A stretch of DNA of 64,000 nt from Mixophyes australis (lineage: Eukaryota; Chordata; Amphibia; Anura; Limnodynastidae): the NCBI GenBank assembly GCA_036250195.1, contig JAVHZZ010000009.1, positions 44,607,824 through 44,671,823 of the forward strand. Reading direction: 5' to 3'. The stretch's first letter is position 1. Each line of letters begins with the position of its first letter. This document shows positions 32,459 to 43,900 of this stretch, piece by piece. A program made the translations under genes and the position numbers. The notes beneath the pieces are model-generated. The model ran no database searches. It saw only the letters and a list, made by a program, of their open reading frames with translations, and was not told the DNA's origin.

Positions 32459-33792
32459 AGCCTGTTTAGTCTGTACAGGGAGAGATGAATAGCTTTTTTG
32501 ATGTGGGGGCCCAAACAAACCAATCATTTCAGCCAAAGTTGTTTGGTAGGCCCTGTCGCTGAAATGATTGGTTTGTTAAAGTGTGCATGTCCTATTTCAA
32601 CAACATAAGGGTGGGTGTGAGGGCCCAAGGACAATTCCATCTTGGACCTTTTTTTTTGGCATTATATGACCAATCAACAGTCGTTTGCCATGTTCAAAAA
32701 GTAAAACCAAATTTAAAAAAATACAAGAAATTAAACCAAAAGTAAAATGCCGTGTCATAATTTAAAACAAGAGGTATTGACGTGCTCTAAAACTACTGTA
32801 TTGTTGTTTATATTTTATAAACACTACACTTGAAAGCTTGAGTCTTTCAATAAAAAAGTAACTGTCCATTGCACGACTATGTGCAACAGGGACATTTTTT
32901 TGGGTTTACAAAGTCAAACAATAACACTTTGACCCTGTCTGTCTGGGATCTCAATGACAAATTGTCTGTACCATGTTTGGAGGAGGTATTGTGGCCCCGG
33001 TATCAAATTGGGTACCGGGGCCACCCCACTACGCAGTCCAGATACTTGTTTGGTGGAATTCAGACCAGTTGAGGGTTTTATTATTATATTGTGTGGACCA
33101 CTCTATCTATACCACACTACAACTCTATACCACTCTATTTCATACTTTAATTCTATTTCATACTTTAATTCTATTTCATACTTTAATTCTATTACTAATT
33201 AATTACCATAAAGAGGAACAAAATAAACCAATTTTACCAAAAGTATAATATGACTTAGACTTACAAACACTACACTTGAAAGATCGTGCCTTTAAATGAA
33301 AAAGTCAGTCTTCATTGCACGACTATGTGCAACAGGGACATTTTTTTGGGTTTACAAAGTCAAACAATAACACTTTGACCCTGTCTGTCTGGGATCTCAA
33401 TGACGAATTGTCTGTACCATGTTTGGAGGAGGTATTGTGGCCCTGGTATCAAATTGGGTACCGGGGCCACCCCACTATGCAGTCCAGATACTTGTTTGGT
33501 GGAATTCAGACACGTGGAGGGTTTTTTAATTATATTGTGGCCTCGGTACCAAATTGTGTACCGGGGCCACCACACTACGCAGTCAAGATAGATAGATGCG
33601 TATTGCGTATCATAGATAAAGTACATTCAGTGGTGTGGGGCAAATTGAAAAATATTCAAAATGCACTGACATTATCAAAAACAAGAGGTTGTCACACGCT
33701 AAAACTCCAACATGTATATGATGGAGAGGATGGAGGAGCAGCCGTATGTGTAGTGTAATGCAGATCTGTTGAAGGTTTTTTATATATTTTAT
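32459..33792 (+). repeat. hAT 3' noncoding region built from decayed transposase-gene pieces
   Basis: Short stretches repeat the coding sequence in order. At 32674 CAACAGTCGTTTGCCATG is identical to 30579-30596. Near 32985 and 33428 GGAGGTATTGTGGCCCCGGT matches 30717 with one change. Near 32760 and again at 33684-33743 the KQEVVTRWNSTL...RMEEQ segment (coding 31356-31418) returns, with ATGGAGAGGATGGAGGAGCA in the second. A segment of about 210 bp (32866-33080) is itself duplicated at 33315-33520. None of it is open. It looks like the remains of two or more captured copies of the transposase gene. Confidence 0.8.
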
Positions 33793-35065
33793 TGTGGTGC
33801 CCAGTGCCCACTCCTCTACGCAGTCCAGGTACAATTATTGGTGCGAATCATAAAAGTTCAGGGTTTTTAAGATATTGTGGTGACCCACTCCTCTACGCAG
33901 TCCAGGTACAATTATTGGTGCGAATCATAAAAGTTCAGGGTTTTTAAGATATTGTGGTGACCCACTCCTCTACGCAGTCCAGTTACAATTATTGGTGCGA
34001 ATCATAAAAGTTCAGGGTTTTTAAGATATTGTGGTGACCCACTCCTCTACGCAGTCCAGGTACAATTATTGGTGCGAATCATAAAAGTTCAGGGTTTTTA
34101 AGATATTGTGGTGACCCACTCCTCTACGCAGTCCAGGTACAATTATTGGTGCGAATCATAAAAGTTCAGGGTTTTTAAGATATTGTGGTGACCCACTCCT
34201 CTACGCAGTCCAGGTACAATTATTGGTGCGAATCATAAAAGTTCAGGGTTTTTAAGATATTGTGGTGACCCACTCCTCTACGCAGTCCAGGTACAATTAT
34301 TGGTGCGAATCATAAAAGTTCAGGGTTTTTAAGATATTGTGGTGACCCACTCCTCTACGCAGTCCAGGTACAATTATTGGTGCGAATCATAAAAGTTCAG
34401 GGTTTTTAAGATATTGTGGTGACCCACTCCTCTACGCAGTCCAGGTACAATTATTGGTGCGAATCATAAAAGTTCAGGGTTTTTAATATATTGTGGTGAC
34501 CCACTCCTCTACGCAGTCCAGGTACAATTATTGGTGCGAATCATAAAAGTTCAGGGTTTTTAAGATATTGTGGTGACCCACTCCTCTACGCAGTCCAGGT
34601 ACAATTATTGGTGCGAATCATAAAAGTTCAGGGTTTTTAAGATATTGTGGTGACCCACTCCTCTACGCAGTCCAGGTACAATTATTGGTGCGAATCGTAA
34701 AAGTTCAGGGTTTTTAAGATATTGTGGTGACCCACTCCTCTACGCAGTCCAGGTACAATTATTGGTGCGAATCGTAAAAGTTCAGGGTTTTTAAGATATT
34801 GTGGTGACCCACTCCTCTACGCAGTCCAGGTACAATTATTGGTGCGAATCATAAAAGTTCAGGGTTTTTAATATATATTGTGGTGACCCACTCCTCTACG
34901 CAGTCCAGGTACATTTATTGGTGCGAATCATACAAGTTCAGGGTTTTTAATATATATTGTGGTGACCCACTCCTCTACGCAGTCCAGGTACATTTATTGG
35001 TGCGAATCATAAAAGTTCAGGGTTTTTAATATATATTGTGGTGACCCACTCCTCTACGCAGTCCA
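33793..35065 (+). repeat. 77-bp satellite array inside the hAT element, about 16 units
   Basis: The unit starts GTGGTGACCCACTCCTCTAC, continues GCAGTCCAGGTACAATTATT, then GGTGCGAATCATAAAAGTTC and AGGGTTTTTAAGATATT. Spacing is exactly 77 bp for most units (for example 33877 to 33954). The last three units gain 2-3 bp (ATATATATT) and ATTTATTG. Units are nearly identical, so the array is young. The left edge is graded: the sequences at 33540-33600 and 33790 are intermediates. Confidence 0.95.
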
Positions 35066-35389
35066 GAAAGATACCTTGTTGCAACGTTTCGGACTAATAA
35101 CTATATTGTGAGGTGTTCAGAATACACTGTAAATTAGTGGAAATGCTTGTTATTGAATGTTATTGAGGTTAATAATAGCCTAGGAGTGAAAATAAGCCCA
35201 AAAACTTGATTTTTAAACTTTTTATGTTTTTTTCAAAAAAAATCCGAATCCAATACCTTAAATCCGAACCGAGACCTTTCGTCAAGTGTTTTGCGAGACA
35301 AATCCGAACCTCAAAAATAACGAAAATCTGGATCCAAAACACAAAACACGAGACCTCAAAAGTCGCCGGTGCACATCCCTAATTTATAG

Positions 35390-36100
35390 TAACGCTTGAA
35401 ACTGACATGCTGCACTATCCTAATAGACCATGAGACCCATAAAGGTATAAATAGATCTCAGTCCCTTCAGTTCCCTATATGTGGGCTGTCTAGAAATCAC
35501 TAATACTAATTTCCTTTTTGTAAACCCTAAAATGCTGATCAGTAAAATACCCCGCACATTCAAAGGATTGAATATGGAGTCTAATAATTGTACCTACCAC
35601 TTTGAACCAACAACTAATTTGAGCTTGATATTGTTGATCAACACATGCAGAGACAGCGAGTGCAGCGTCCGCGGATGCGCCATTTCGCTATAGGCTTTAA
35701 CAAGTCATCTTTATAGTGTGCTCTAAAGGGTATTATATAGTGAGAGACATGCCTCCAAATGATGCATCCTTCATAGCAACGTGTATTAGTAAACATATCA
35801 TATGATTCGTGAATGGCATCACTGAACTTCAATAGTATCCTAAATCCCGTCCACTCGATTCCCTGATGGGTAAGGCACAGATTAGTAAACAAATACGATC
35901 GATCGAGTATTGGAATGAGATAATATATTGTTATAAGTTAAGTATGGAGGTTATAATGAATCAAACTAACCATAATAACATTTAGTAAGATAATGAAGAC
36001 TGAATCAGTCAATTATTCATGAAAAACCTGTGGTTGTTATTCACTCTGTGCGGTGTATTCTGTTCTTTTAAATACAAACACTTGAGGCAATTGGCGCACC
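35390..36100. other. Intronic sequence right of the hAT element
   Basis: No gene was recognised. Its left edge carries the second ATTTATAG, and the right part leads into the inverted repeat copy below. Confidence 0.4.
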
Positions 36101-36879
36101 GTATAGCACAAATAAAATTATTAAATGATAAGTAATGCCAAATATTATATTTAAATACCCAGTGAGTGACGCAGCTGTCAAGGGCTGTGCAGCCCTACCA
36201 TGCAATGCAAAAAGAACAATTTTAAAGACTAAGACAGCGCTGAAACTGATTGAGATCAAACATGATGCTGAATGGATAATCAAAGTTTAATTCACATTCC
36301 AATTATATACAATATACATGCATTTAAAAAAATAAAATAAAATAAAAACATCTCCTACTGGGGATTGAATATATTTCGAGTAGAAATGTCCAAAGACAAT
36401 TGATGTAGAGATTAGACAGTGCGATATAAGTTATATTCATAGAATGAAACATGGCCTATGGCTATGAGTAGAAAATCAATGGGTGGACCAGGAGAAGTAA
36501 TTGGCTTACAGTTTCATGATGGAAGAAATAGACAAAGTCTAAGTAAACATTACCACTGTACAGATCCCAGATGGTAAGTGGTGAGGTGTCTTGAATTATC
36601 CGTCTGTAGTAATTAACTTCACATGACCGAACTGTAAATAGCAGCTGCGTACTTAAATACCGATCAATGGTCCGGAGGAGATGCATGTATGATAAACAGC
36701 CCATCAAATGACGCAAACCTCCACAGATCAAGATGGAAAAGGGAAACAGCAGTGAGTATATAAAGTAAGTCAAACAGACCTTGATGACCCAAGTCGGCCC
36801 CGTCTAAATTCCTGATTTAACATGTGATTTCCATGGTCCTGGGTTGAATCAATAGATTTATAGTATATATCGCATCCAA

Positions 36880-36931
36880 ACAAAACTTGACGTGTTTCTT
36901 TGCCTTCCAGGCAATTTCTTCAGAGGAAAAA
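36880..36931 (-). ncRNA. Hammerhead-ribozyme-like motif, - strand
   Basis: On the - strand: CTGAAGA, a stem ATTGCC/GGCAA with loop TGGAA, then AGAAAC and ACACGTC. This fits CUGANGA-stem-GAAA, with a nearly palindromic ACACGT stem III. It is the counterpart of the motif at 55732. Confidence 0.55.
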
Positions 36932-36944
36932 TACATATATGTGT

Positions 36945-37275
36945 TGGGCAGCACGGTGGCTAAGTGGATAGCACTTCTGCCTCACAGCGCTGGGGTCATG
37001 AGTTCAATTCCCGACCATGGCATTATCAGTGTGGAGTTTGTATGTTCTCCTTGTGTTTTGTGTGGGTTTCCTCCGGGTGCTCCGGTTTCCTACCACACTC
37101 CAAAAACATACTGGTAGGTTAATTGGCTGCTATAAAAATTGACCCTAGAGACTGTCTGTGTATGTATGTTAGGGAATTTAGACTGTAAGCTCCAAAGGGG
37201 CAGGGACTGATGTGCGTGAGTTCTCTGTACAGCGCTGCGGAATCAGTGGCACTATATAAATTAATGGTGATGATG
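36945..37275 (+). mobile_element. V-SINE-type SINE with ATATATGTGT duplication
   Basis: The same structure as the SINE at 8232: GCACGGTGGCTAAGTGG head, CCTCCGGGTGCTCCGG core, TGTACAGCGCTGCGGAATC tail and a GAT repeat. A 10-bp match ATATATGTGT lies at 36935-36944 and 37276-37285. It splits the - strand hammerhead-bearing repeat. Confidence 0.9.
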
Positions 37276-37472
37276 ATATATGTGTGTAAGTCTCATGCAG
37301 CTTGTGGTAATGAAACAGCCCTGCTTGTGGGATCCTTATTTACTCCTTAGTTTAATGACAAGGAGGTACAGCTGTGTAGTAATCATGTGAAAAATATACC
37401 AGTGACAAATAAAAGCTATACTTCAAATCCTACAGCATCGTGTTTGTTAATAAGTATATATTAAAAAATGTA

Positions 37473-37476
<4 letters not shown>

Positions 37477-37514
<38 letters not shown>

Positions 37515-37532
37515 TATATATATGAGCAAAAA

Positions 37533-37565
<33 letters not shown>
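37477..37565. repeat. Interrupted (TA)n microsatellite
   Basis: Two TA runs are separated by AAAAATATATATATGAGCAA-type sequence. The run resumes at 38375-38402 after the LTR below. Confidence 0.95.
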
Positions 37566-37570
<5 letters not shown>

Positions 37571-37571
<1 letters not shown>

Positions 37572-38369
37572 GTCACGGCACCAAGGAGGGACAACTGGAT
37601 CCTGGTAGTTCACCCGGGATTGGCATGACTTCAGCTAGGGGCGCGAAGTCTAACAAGCGAAAGGTGTTCACCAGTGATTCCCGCAAGGGAATATGGACTT
37701 CGTAGCTTCCACTTGCAGGTCGCGGCCCCCTAGGGAAGTTCCCAGTGAACCACGAGAGAAATAGCGTAGAATAGGTTGATAGAGCACACAGGAGGTACCA
37801 AGGAAGTAGAGCCTCTGGAGAACTGACCGTTGCTACTGGCAACCAGAGAAGAGACGAGCCGAGGATTGTCACTAGGAGAAGATATACAGGATGGACTGCC
37901 ACTGGAAGTGGATAATAGGTATGATGCAGTGTTGCCACTCGGAGGTGGTAGCGGTGATAATGCGATGTCGCCACTTGGAGTTAATTAGCAGGGATAGACT
38001 GCGGCGTAGGAGGCTGGAGGCGCAGGAACTCAGAAACGCAGAGTAGGAATTCCCAGGAGTTTGAAACGGCACAGGAGCTGTATCCAATGCAAGAGTCAGA
38101 GACTGACTGAAAGAACCAGCAGAGAGTTTAGGTCAAAAGGTATTATATAGTGTAGTTTCAATTAGGCAGCCAATAGAGGGCAGTAAGAACATAGAAAAGG
38201 GTTTGACCGGAATCGCCGAAGAGGAAGGAGAGAGATAGCGGTGGACGGACTGAAGCAGCGTAGAACCAGGTAAGTGAAAACTTAAAGGTTCAGGCGGAGA
38301 CCCCCGCGAGAGGCAGCTGACACACATGGCGGCTCCCGGGAGGACACAGTGGGAGTCTGGCGTGTGACA
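37571..38369 (-). mobile_element. Gypsy solo LTR, - strand, with GTATA duplication (799 bp)
   Basis: It is bounded by TGTCACGG and GTGTGACA and flanked by GTATA on both sides (37566-37570 and 38370-38374), so it inserted into the TA repeat. In the - orientation its last 250 bp (CCGCGACCTGCA, TTGCGGG, GGTGAAC, GCCAATCC) resemble the end of the LTR at 49593. That sets the strand and shows a related family. Confidence 0.85.
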
Positions 38370-38410
<41 letters not shown>

Positions 38411-38429
38411 CACACACAGTTGCAGGAAC

Positions 38430-38978
38430 TGTCATGTTTAGTATCATTTTAATCCCCTATTCATCAGCCGTTGTCCGGTTCATTCGCCGAAGAGATCGCA
38501 CATTGCATACTCTAGTTAGCGATGTTAGGGAATAAATGTTTAAAATGATACAGTCTGTAAAATGCAAATAGACTAGTTGAAACTGGATTCTTGGCGGGAA
38601 AGTCAAAGCACATCCCCTGGAGAGATGACCCCCACCTTTGGATATTTTGGTTTGAACTGGCCTATTACCTGCAGTACACTGGACCTTCCTGAAGCCTGGA
38701 CCAATAGAAGCAAGCCGCAACATCTGCATTGTTTTACTGTATTCACTGACTGCATATAAGCAGGGGCTCTTGACCCAGTGACCAGTCTTCTTTGACAACA
38801 GCCTTCAGACCTGAATGACTGTTCACTGGATCCAGAGCGCCTGCGATAAGTAACGGCTATACTTGTTTTATTTCACATTGTTATTTTGCTACTTTTGGCT
38901 ATTAAATTACTTTGTGCTTTGGAACCACAAATCGGGATTCGACAATCGTTTTCGGATTGCGACAAAATGTGCATGACA
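38430..38978 (+). mobile_element. LTR-like segment with TGTCATG/CATGACA ends
   Basis: TGTCATG opens and CATGACA closes a 549-bp block containing TGCATATAAGCAGG (TATA-like) followed by about 220 bp. It sits within CA/TA repeats. No matching flanking duplication is visible, so the boundaries are tentative. Confidence 0.45.
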
Positions 38979-39006
38979 ACACACACACACATATATATAT
39001 ATATAT

Positions 39007-40539
39007 GTGTACCGACCCGGCTTGTCAGTTAACCCTTCTCCTGCTGAATCCCTGGCTTATCTGCATCAACTGATCTACTGTGTACCGACCCGGCTTGTCA
39101 ATTAACCCTTCTCCTGCTGAGTCCCTGGCTTATCTGTATCAACTAATCTACTGTGTACCGACCCGGCTTCTCAATTAACCCTTCTTCTGCTGAATCCCTG
39201 GCTTATCTGCACCAACTGATCTATTGTGTACCGACCCGGCTTGTCAGTTAACCCTTCTCCTGCTGAATCCCTGGCTTATCTACATCAACTGATCTACTGT
39301 GTACCGACCCGCCTTATCAATTAACCCTTCTCCTGCTGAGTCCCTGGCTTATCTGTATCAACTGATCTACTGTGTACCGACCCGGCTTGTCAATCAACCC
39401 TTCTCCTGCTGAATCCCTGGCTTATCTGCACCAACTGATCTACTGTATACCGACCCGGCTTGTCAGTTAACCCTTCTCCTGCTGAATCCCTGGCTTATCT
39501 GCATCAACTGATCTACTGTGTACCGACCCGGCTTTTCAGTTAACCCTTCTCCTGCTGAATCCCTGGCTTATCTACATAAACTGATCTACTGTGTACCGAC
39601 CCGGCTTGTCAATTAACCCTTCTCCTGCTGAGTCCCTGGCTTACCTGTATCAACTGATCTACTGTGTACCGACCCGGCTTGTCAATTAACCCTTCTCCTG
39701 CTGAATCCCTGGCTTATCTGCACCAACTGATCTATTGTGTACCGACCCGGCTTGTCAGTTAACCCTTCTCCTGCTGAATCCCTGGCTTATCTACATCAAC
39801 TGATCTACTGTGTACCGACCCGGCTTGTCAATTAACCCTTCTCCTGCTGAGTCCCTGGCTTATCTGTATCAACTGATCTACTGTGTACCGACCGGGCTTG
39901 TCAATTAACCCTTCTCCTGCTGAATCCCTGGCTTATCTGCACCAACTGATCTACTGTGTACCGACCCGGCTTGTCAATTAACCCTTCTCCTGCTGAATCC
40001 CTGGCTTATCTGCATCAACTGATCTACTGTGTACCGACCCGGCTTGTCAGTTAACCCTTCTTCTGCTGAATCCCTGGCTTATCTGCACCAACTGATCTAC
40101 TGTGTACCGACCCGGCTTGTCAATTAACCCTTCTCCTGCTGAATCCCTGGCTTATCTGCATCAACTGATCTACTGTGTACCGACCCGGCTTGTCAATTAA
40201 CCCTTCTTCTGCTGAATCCCTGGCTTATCTGCACCAACTGATCTACTGTGTACCGACCCGGCTTGTCAATTAACCCTTCTCCTGCTGAATCCCTGGCTTA
40301 TCTGCACCAACTGATCTACTGTGTACCGACCCGGCTTGTCAATTAACCCTTCTCCTGCTGAATCCCTGGCTTATCTGCACCAACTGATCTACTGTGTACC
40401 GACCCGGCTTGTCAATTAACCCTTCTCCTGCTGAATCCCTGGCTTATCTGCAGCAACTGATCTGCTGTGTACCGACCCGGCTTGTCGGTTGGCCCTTCTC
40501 CTGCTGAATCCCTGGCTTAACTGCATCAACTGCATATAA
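39007..40539 (+). repeat. 73-bp satellite array, 21 units, partly trimeric higher-order structure
   Basis: Units start GTGTACCGACCCGGCTTGTC and continue AATTAACCCTTCTCCTGCTG, AATCCCTGGCTTATCTGCAT, then CAACTGATCTACT. Starts at 39007, 39080, 39153 and so on to 40467 are exactly 73 bp apart. In units 1-13 three variants follow each other (CAGTT with TGCATC or TACATC; CAATT with GAGTCC and TGTATC; CAATT with TGCACC), giving a 219-bp repeat with one extra unit. Units 14-20 are more uniform. The last is divergent and runs straight into the sequence upstream of the L2 ORF. Confidence 0.96.
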
Positions 40540-40946
40540 AACATTATTTTATATGCCATTATTTTGTTTTTCCTGATTGTACATTTACAAGTTTCTACTT
40601 TTTACCTGTTATTATTCTACTATTTATATGCCTTTATCTTGTTTTTCCTGATTTTATATTTACCAGCAACTAGTTTTACCTGTTATTATTCTTGCCTATT
40701 TCCATTGTCCTTATTACCTTTCCTTCTATTATTCTTTGCCTTCCACGCCCTAATTGGTTATTGTCCTCCATCTTGCTATTGTCTCCCTGCTTATTCTTAC
40801 CTGTTATCCGCTGTCCTTATTATCTTACTGTTCTGCTATCATTCTTACCTGTCTTCATTGTCCTTATTATCTCACTGTACTGTTGTTCCATGCCCTCCAC
40901 GCCCTAATTCGTTATTATCTTCCACCTTTTCATTGTCTTCCTGCCT
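40540..40946 (+). repeat. Pyrimidine-rich leader of the L2 LINE with short duplications
   Basis: TTTTTCCTGATT followed by TTTACCTGTTATTATTCT occurs twice (40565 and 40640). A segment of about 155 bp starting CTCCACGCCCTAATT occurs twice (40742 and 40898). The ORF of 206 codons here is a low-complexity Leu/Ser/Pro artefact. It is probably the 5' UTR of the L2. Confidence 0.65.
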
Positions 40947-43900
40947 TTGTTCTTACCTGTTTTTCACTGTCCTCACTATCTCACTGTTCTGTTACTCTCT
41001 CTCCCTACTATGCCTCCCCGCTCTCACTCCATACCCATACTCTCCCCCCGCCCTACCTCTCCCGTTCCTCCCCGCCATCCCCCGCGCGCTGCTCATCTTG
41101 CTAACCTCATCCCCATTTCCCCCCTCTCCTCTCCCCCTTTCTTCTGTGCCCTCTGGAATGCCAGATCCGTCCGCAACAAGCTGACTGCTATCCACGACCT
41201 CTTTCTATCCAACTCCTTTAACCTTCTTGCCGTTACTGAAACCTGGCTCTCCGATTCTGATACTACTTCCCCCGCTGCCCTCTCCTATGGTGGCCTCTCC
41301 TTCACCCACTCCGCCAGGCCTGGTGCCCGCCCTGGCGGTGGAGTTGGCCTCCTCCTCTCCTCCACCTGTACTTTTCGTGTCATTCCCCCTGAACCCTCCC
41401 TCTCCTTCTCCTCTTTTGAAGCTCACTCCATCCGCCTCTTCTACCCCATCCATCTCCGCGTCACTGTCATCTACCGCCCCCCTGGCCCCACCTCCCTCTT
41501 CCTTGACAACTTTGCTAGCTGGCTTTCTCACTACCTCTCCTCCGATCTCCCCTCGATCATTCTCGGTGACTTTAATATCCCCATCGACAACCCCACATAC
41601 CCTGCTTCCAGCAAACTGCTCACCCTCTCTTCCTCCCTTGGTCTCACCCAATGGACCTCCTCCTCTACCCACTGCCTTGGTCACTCCCTTGATCTTGTCT
41701 TCTCCTACCTATGTAATCTCTCCGACTTCTCCATCTCTCCCTTTCCTCTATCCGACCACCATCTCCTCTCCTTCTCTCTCTCCTCTTCTCCTGCTCCCCC
41801 CCCCTGCCCAAACCTACTCTGTCCATACGCAACCTCGATGCTCTTGACCCTGCCTCTCTGTCCTCCTCTCTCGATACCCTCCTTTCTCCCCTTTCCTCCC
41901 AGGCCTGCCCCAACCAGGCGGTCTCCCTCTACAATCACACCCTCACCTCCGCTCTGGACGCGGTCGCCCCTGCCCACTCCGTCCACCCCCGCTGCTCCAA
42001 ACCCCAACCCTGGCACTCCAAATTTACCCGCTTCCTCCAAAAATGCTCCCGTTCCGCCGAACGTCACTGGAGAAAATCCCGCTCCCTGGCTCCTCCACTT
42101 TAAATTCATCCTTTCATCCTACAGCTCTGCCCTCTCACTCGCTAAACAATCTTTCTTTAAATCCCTCATCTCTTCCCAGTCCTCTAACCCCCGCCGCCTC
42201 TTTGCCACCTTCAGCACTCTCCTGGCCCCCTCCCCTCCCCCCCACCCCCTCCTCCCTGACTGCCTCTGATTTCGCCTCCTTGTTCTCCTCTAAAATCGAG
42301 GCCATCCGACTTGAAATCTCCTCCTCCACTCTCTCTTCCACCCCTCCCACTCTTCTGTCCTCCCCCCCAACCACCTTCCCCTCCACTCCTTCCGTCCCAC
42401 CACCGGCGAGGAAGTCCACTCTCTCATTTTATCCTCCCCCCCCACTACCTGCCCCCTGGATCCCATCCCCTCCCACCTTCTTCGCTCCCTTTCCCCCACC
42501 ACCTGCTCCCACCTCGCTCACCTCTTTAATCTCTCCCTCTCCACTGGCATCTTCCCCTCCTCCTTCAAACATGCTCTCGTATCCCCCATTCTTAAGAAAA
42601 CTAATCTCGACCCCACTTCTCTCTCGAACTATCGCCCCATATCTCTTCTCCCTTTTGCCTCCAAAATTCTTGAGAGGCTCGTCTGCAGCCGTCTCACCTC
42701 CTACCTTTCTGAATACTCCCTCCTTGATCCTCTCCAGTCTGGTTTCCGCCCCCTCCACTCCACTGAAACTGCCCTGGCTAAAGTCACCAATGACCTCCTC
42801 TCTGCAAAAGCCAGGGGCCACTTCTCCCTTCTCATCCTCCTTGACCTCTCTGCAGCCTTTGACACCGTTGACCACCCCCTCCTCCTTCACACCCTCCAGT
42901 CTTTCGGCCTCTCCGGCCCAGTCCTGTCCTGGTTCACCTCTTACCTTACTCACCGTTCCTTCTCTGTCACCACCTCTGGGTCTCTCTCCCCCCCATCCAC
43001 CCTTCCAGTCGGGGTCCCTCAGGGCTCTGTTCTGGGACCCTTACTCTTCTCTCTATACACCTCCTCCCTGGGTGAACTCATCAGCTCCTTCGGCTTCAGC
43101 TACCACCTTTACGCTGACGACACTCAACTATACCTCTCCTCTCCTGATCTCTCTCCCTCCCTCCTCTCTAGGGTGTCCGCCTGCCTCTCTGCCATCTCCT
43201 CCTGGATGTCCTCTCGATTCCTCAAACTTAACCTTGCCAAAACTGAGCTCATAGTTTTTCCTCCCTCTCATACCCCATCCCCTTCTGACCTCTCCATCAC
43301 TGTCGACAACACCTCTATCTCCCCTGTCCCCCAACTTCGCTGCCTTGGTGTCATCCTCGACTCCTCTCTCTCCTTTGGCCCCCACATCCTCTCTCTTGCT
43401 AAATCCTGCCGCTTCCAGCTGCGCAACATCGCTCGCATCCGGCCCTTCCTCTCCCAAGATGCCACCAAATGCCTTATCCACTCTCTGATCATCTCCCGCC
43501 TGGACTACTGCAACCTCCTCCTCACTGGCCTCCCCCACTCTCATCTCGATCCCCTTCGATCCGTCCTTAACGCTGCAGCTAGGCTTATTTTCCTCTCTCG
43601 CCGCTCCTCTTTTGTCTCCCCCCTCTACCTAGCCCTTCACTGGCTCCCATTCCCCTTCAGAATCCTCTTTAAGCTCCTCACACTCACCTACAAGGCCCTC
43701 GCCAACTCCACTGCGCCCTACATCTCCACCCTCCTCTCTATTCATGCTCCATCCCGCCCTCTCCGTTCTGCCTCTGACCGTCGCCTCTCTTCCCCCCTTA
43801 TAACCTCCTCCCACGCGCGTATCCAAGACTTCGCCCGCGCTGCCCCCCTCCACTGGAACAAGCTCCCTCCCTCCATCAGAACTTCCCCTAATCTGTCCAG

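Larger units (their letters stand above)
28096..35381 (+). mobile_element. Complete hAT transposon (7286 bp) with perfect 8-bp target duplication
   Basis: The left end TAGGGATGAGCGC and the reverse-complemented right end TAGGGATGTGCAC form short imperfect inverted repeats of hAT type. A perfect 8-bp duplication ATTTATAG flanks the element (28088-28095 and 35382-35389). Subterminal regions are rich in GGATCCGA/AATCCGA words, likely transposase-binding sites. Inside are a triplicated leader, an intact single-exon transposase (29462-32458), a poly(A) signal (AATAAA near 32848), and about 2.5 kb of noncoding repeats derived from the element itself. It lies in F8 intron 8, in the same orientation as F8. 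Confidence 0.95.
36200..37440 (-). mobile_element. Hammerhead-bearing (Penelope-type terminal?) repeat, - strand copy
   Basis: Read on the - strand this matches the + strand copy at 55540-56660. Shared parts in order include the GATCCCACAAGCAGGGCTGTT region, a hammerhead-like core, GGTCATCAAGGTCTGTTTGA, TTTGCGTCAT-like and CTGTTTATCATACATGCATC sequences, and GATCTCAATCAGTTTCAGCG. It is interrupted by a V-SINE (36945-37275). No ORF is preserved. Assignment to Penelope-like elements rests on the ribozyme motif only. Confidence 0.65.

Noticed and set aside
37573..37974. 133-codon - strand ORF
   Set aside because: It lies wholly inside a Gypsy solo LTR and has no domain.
33793..40539. Possible CRISPR-like arrays
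   Set aside because: The 77-bp and 73-bp repeats are contiguous, without unique spacers, and lie in a vertebrate intron. They are satellites.
40564..41184. 206-codon hydrophobic ORF upstream of the L2 endonuclease
   Set aside because: The sequence is pyrimidine-rich and gives Leu/Ser/Pro-rich frames in all three phases. The genuine L2 frame is recognised by endonuclease motifs in another phase.
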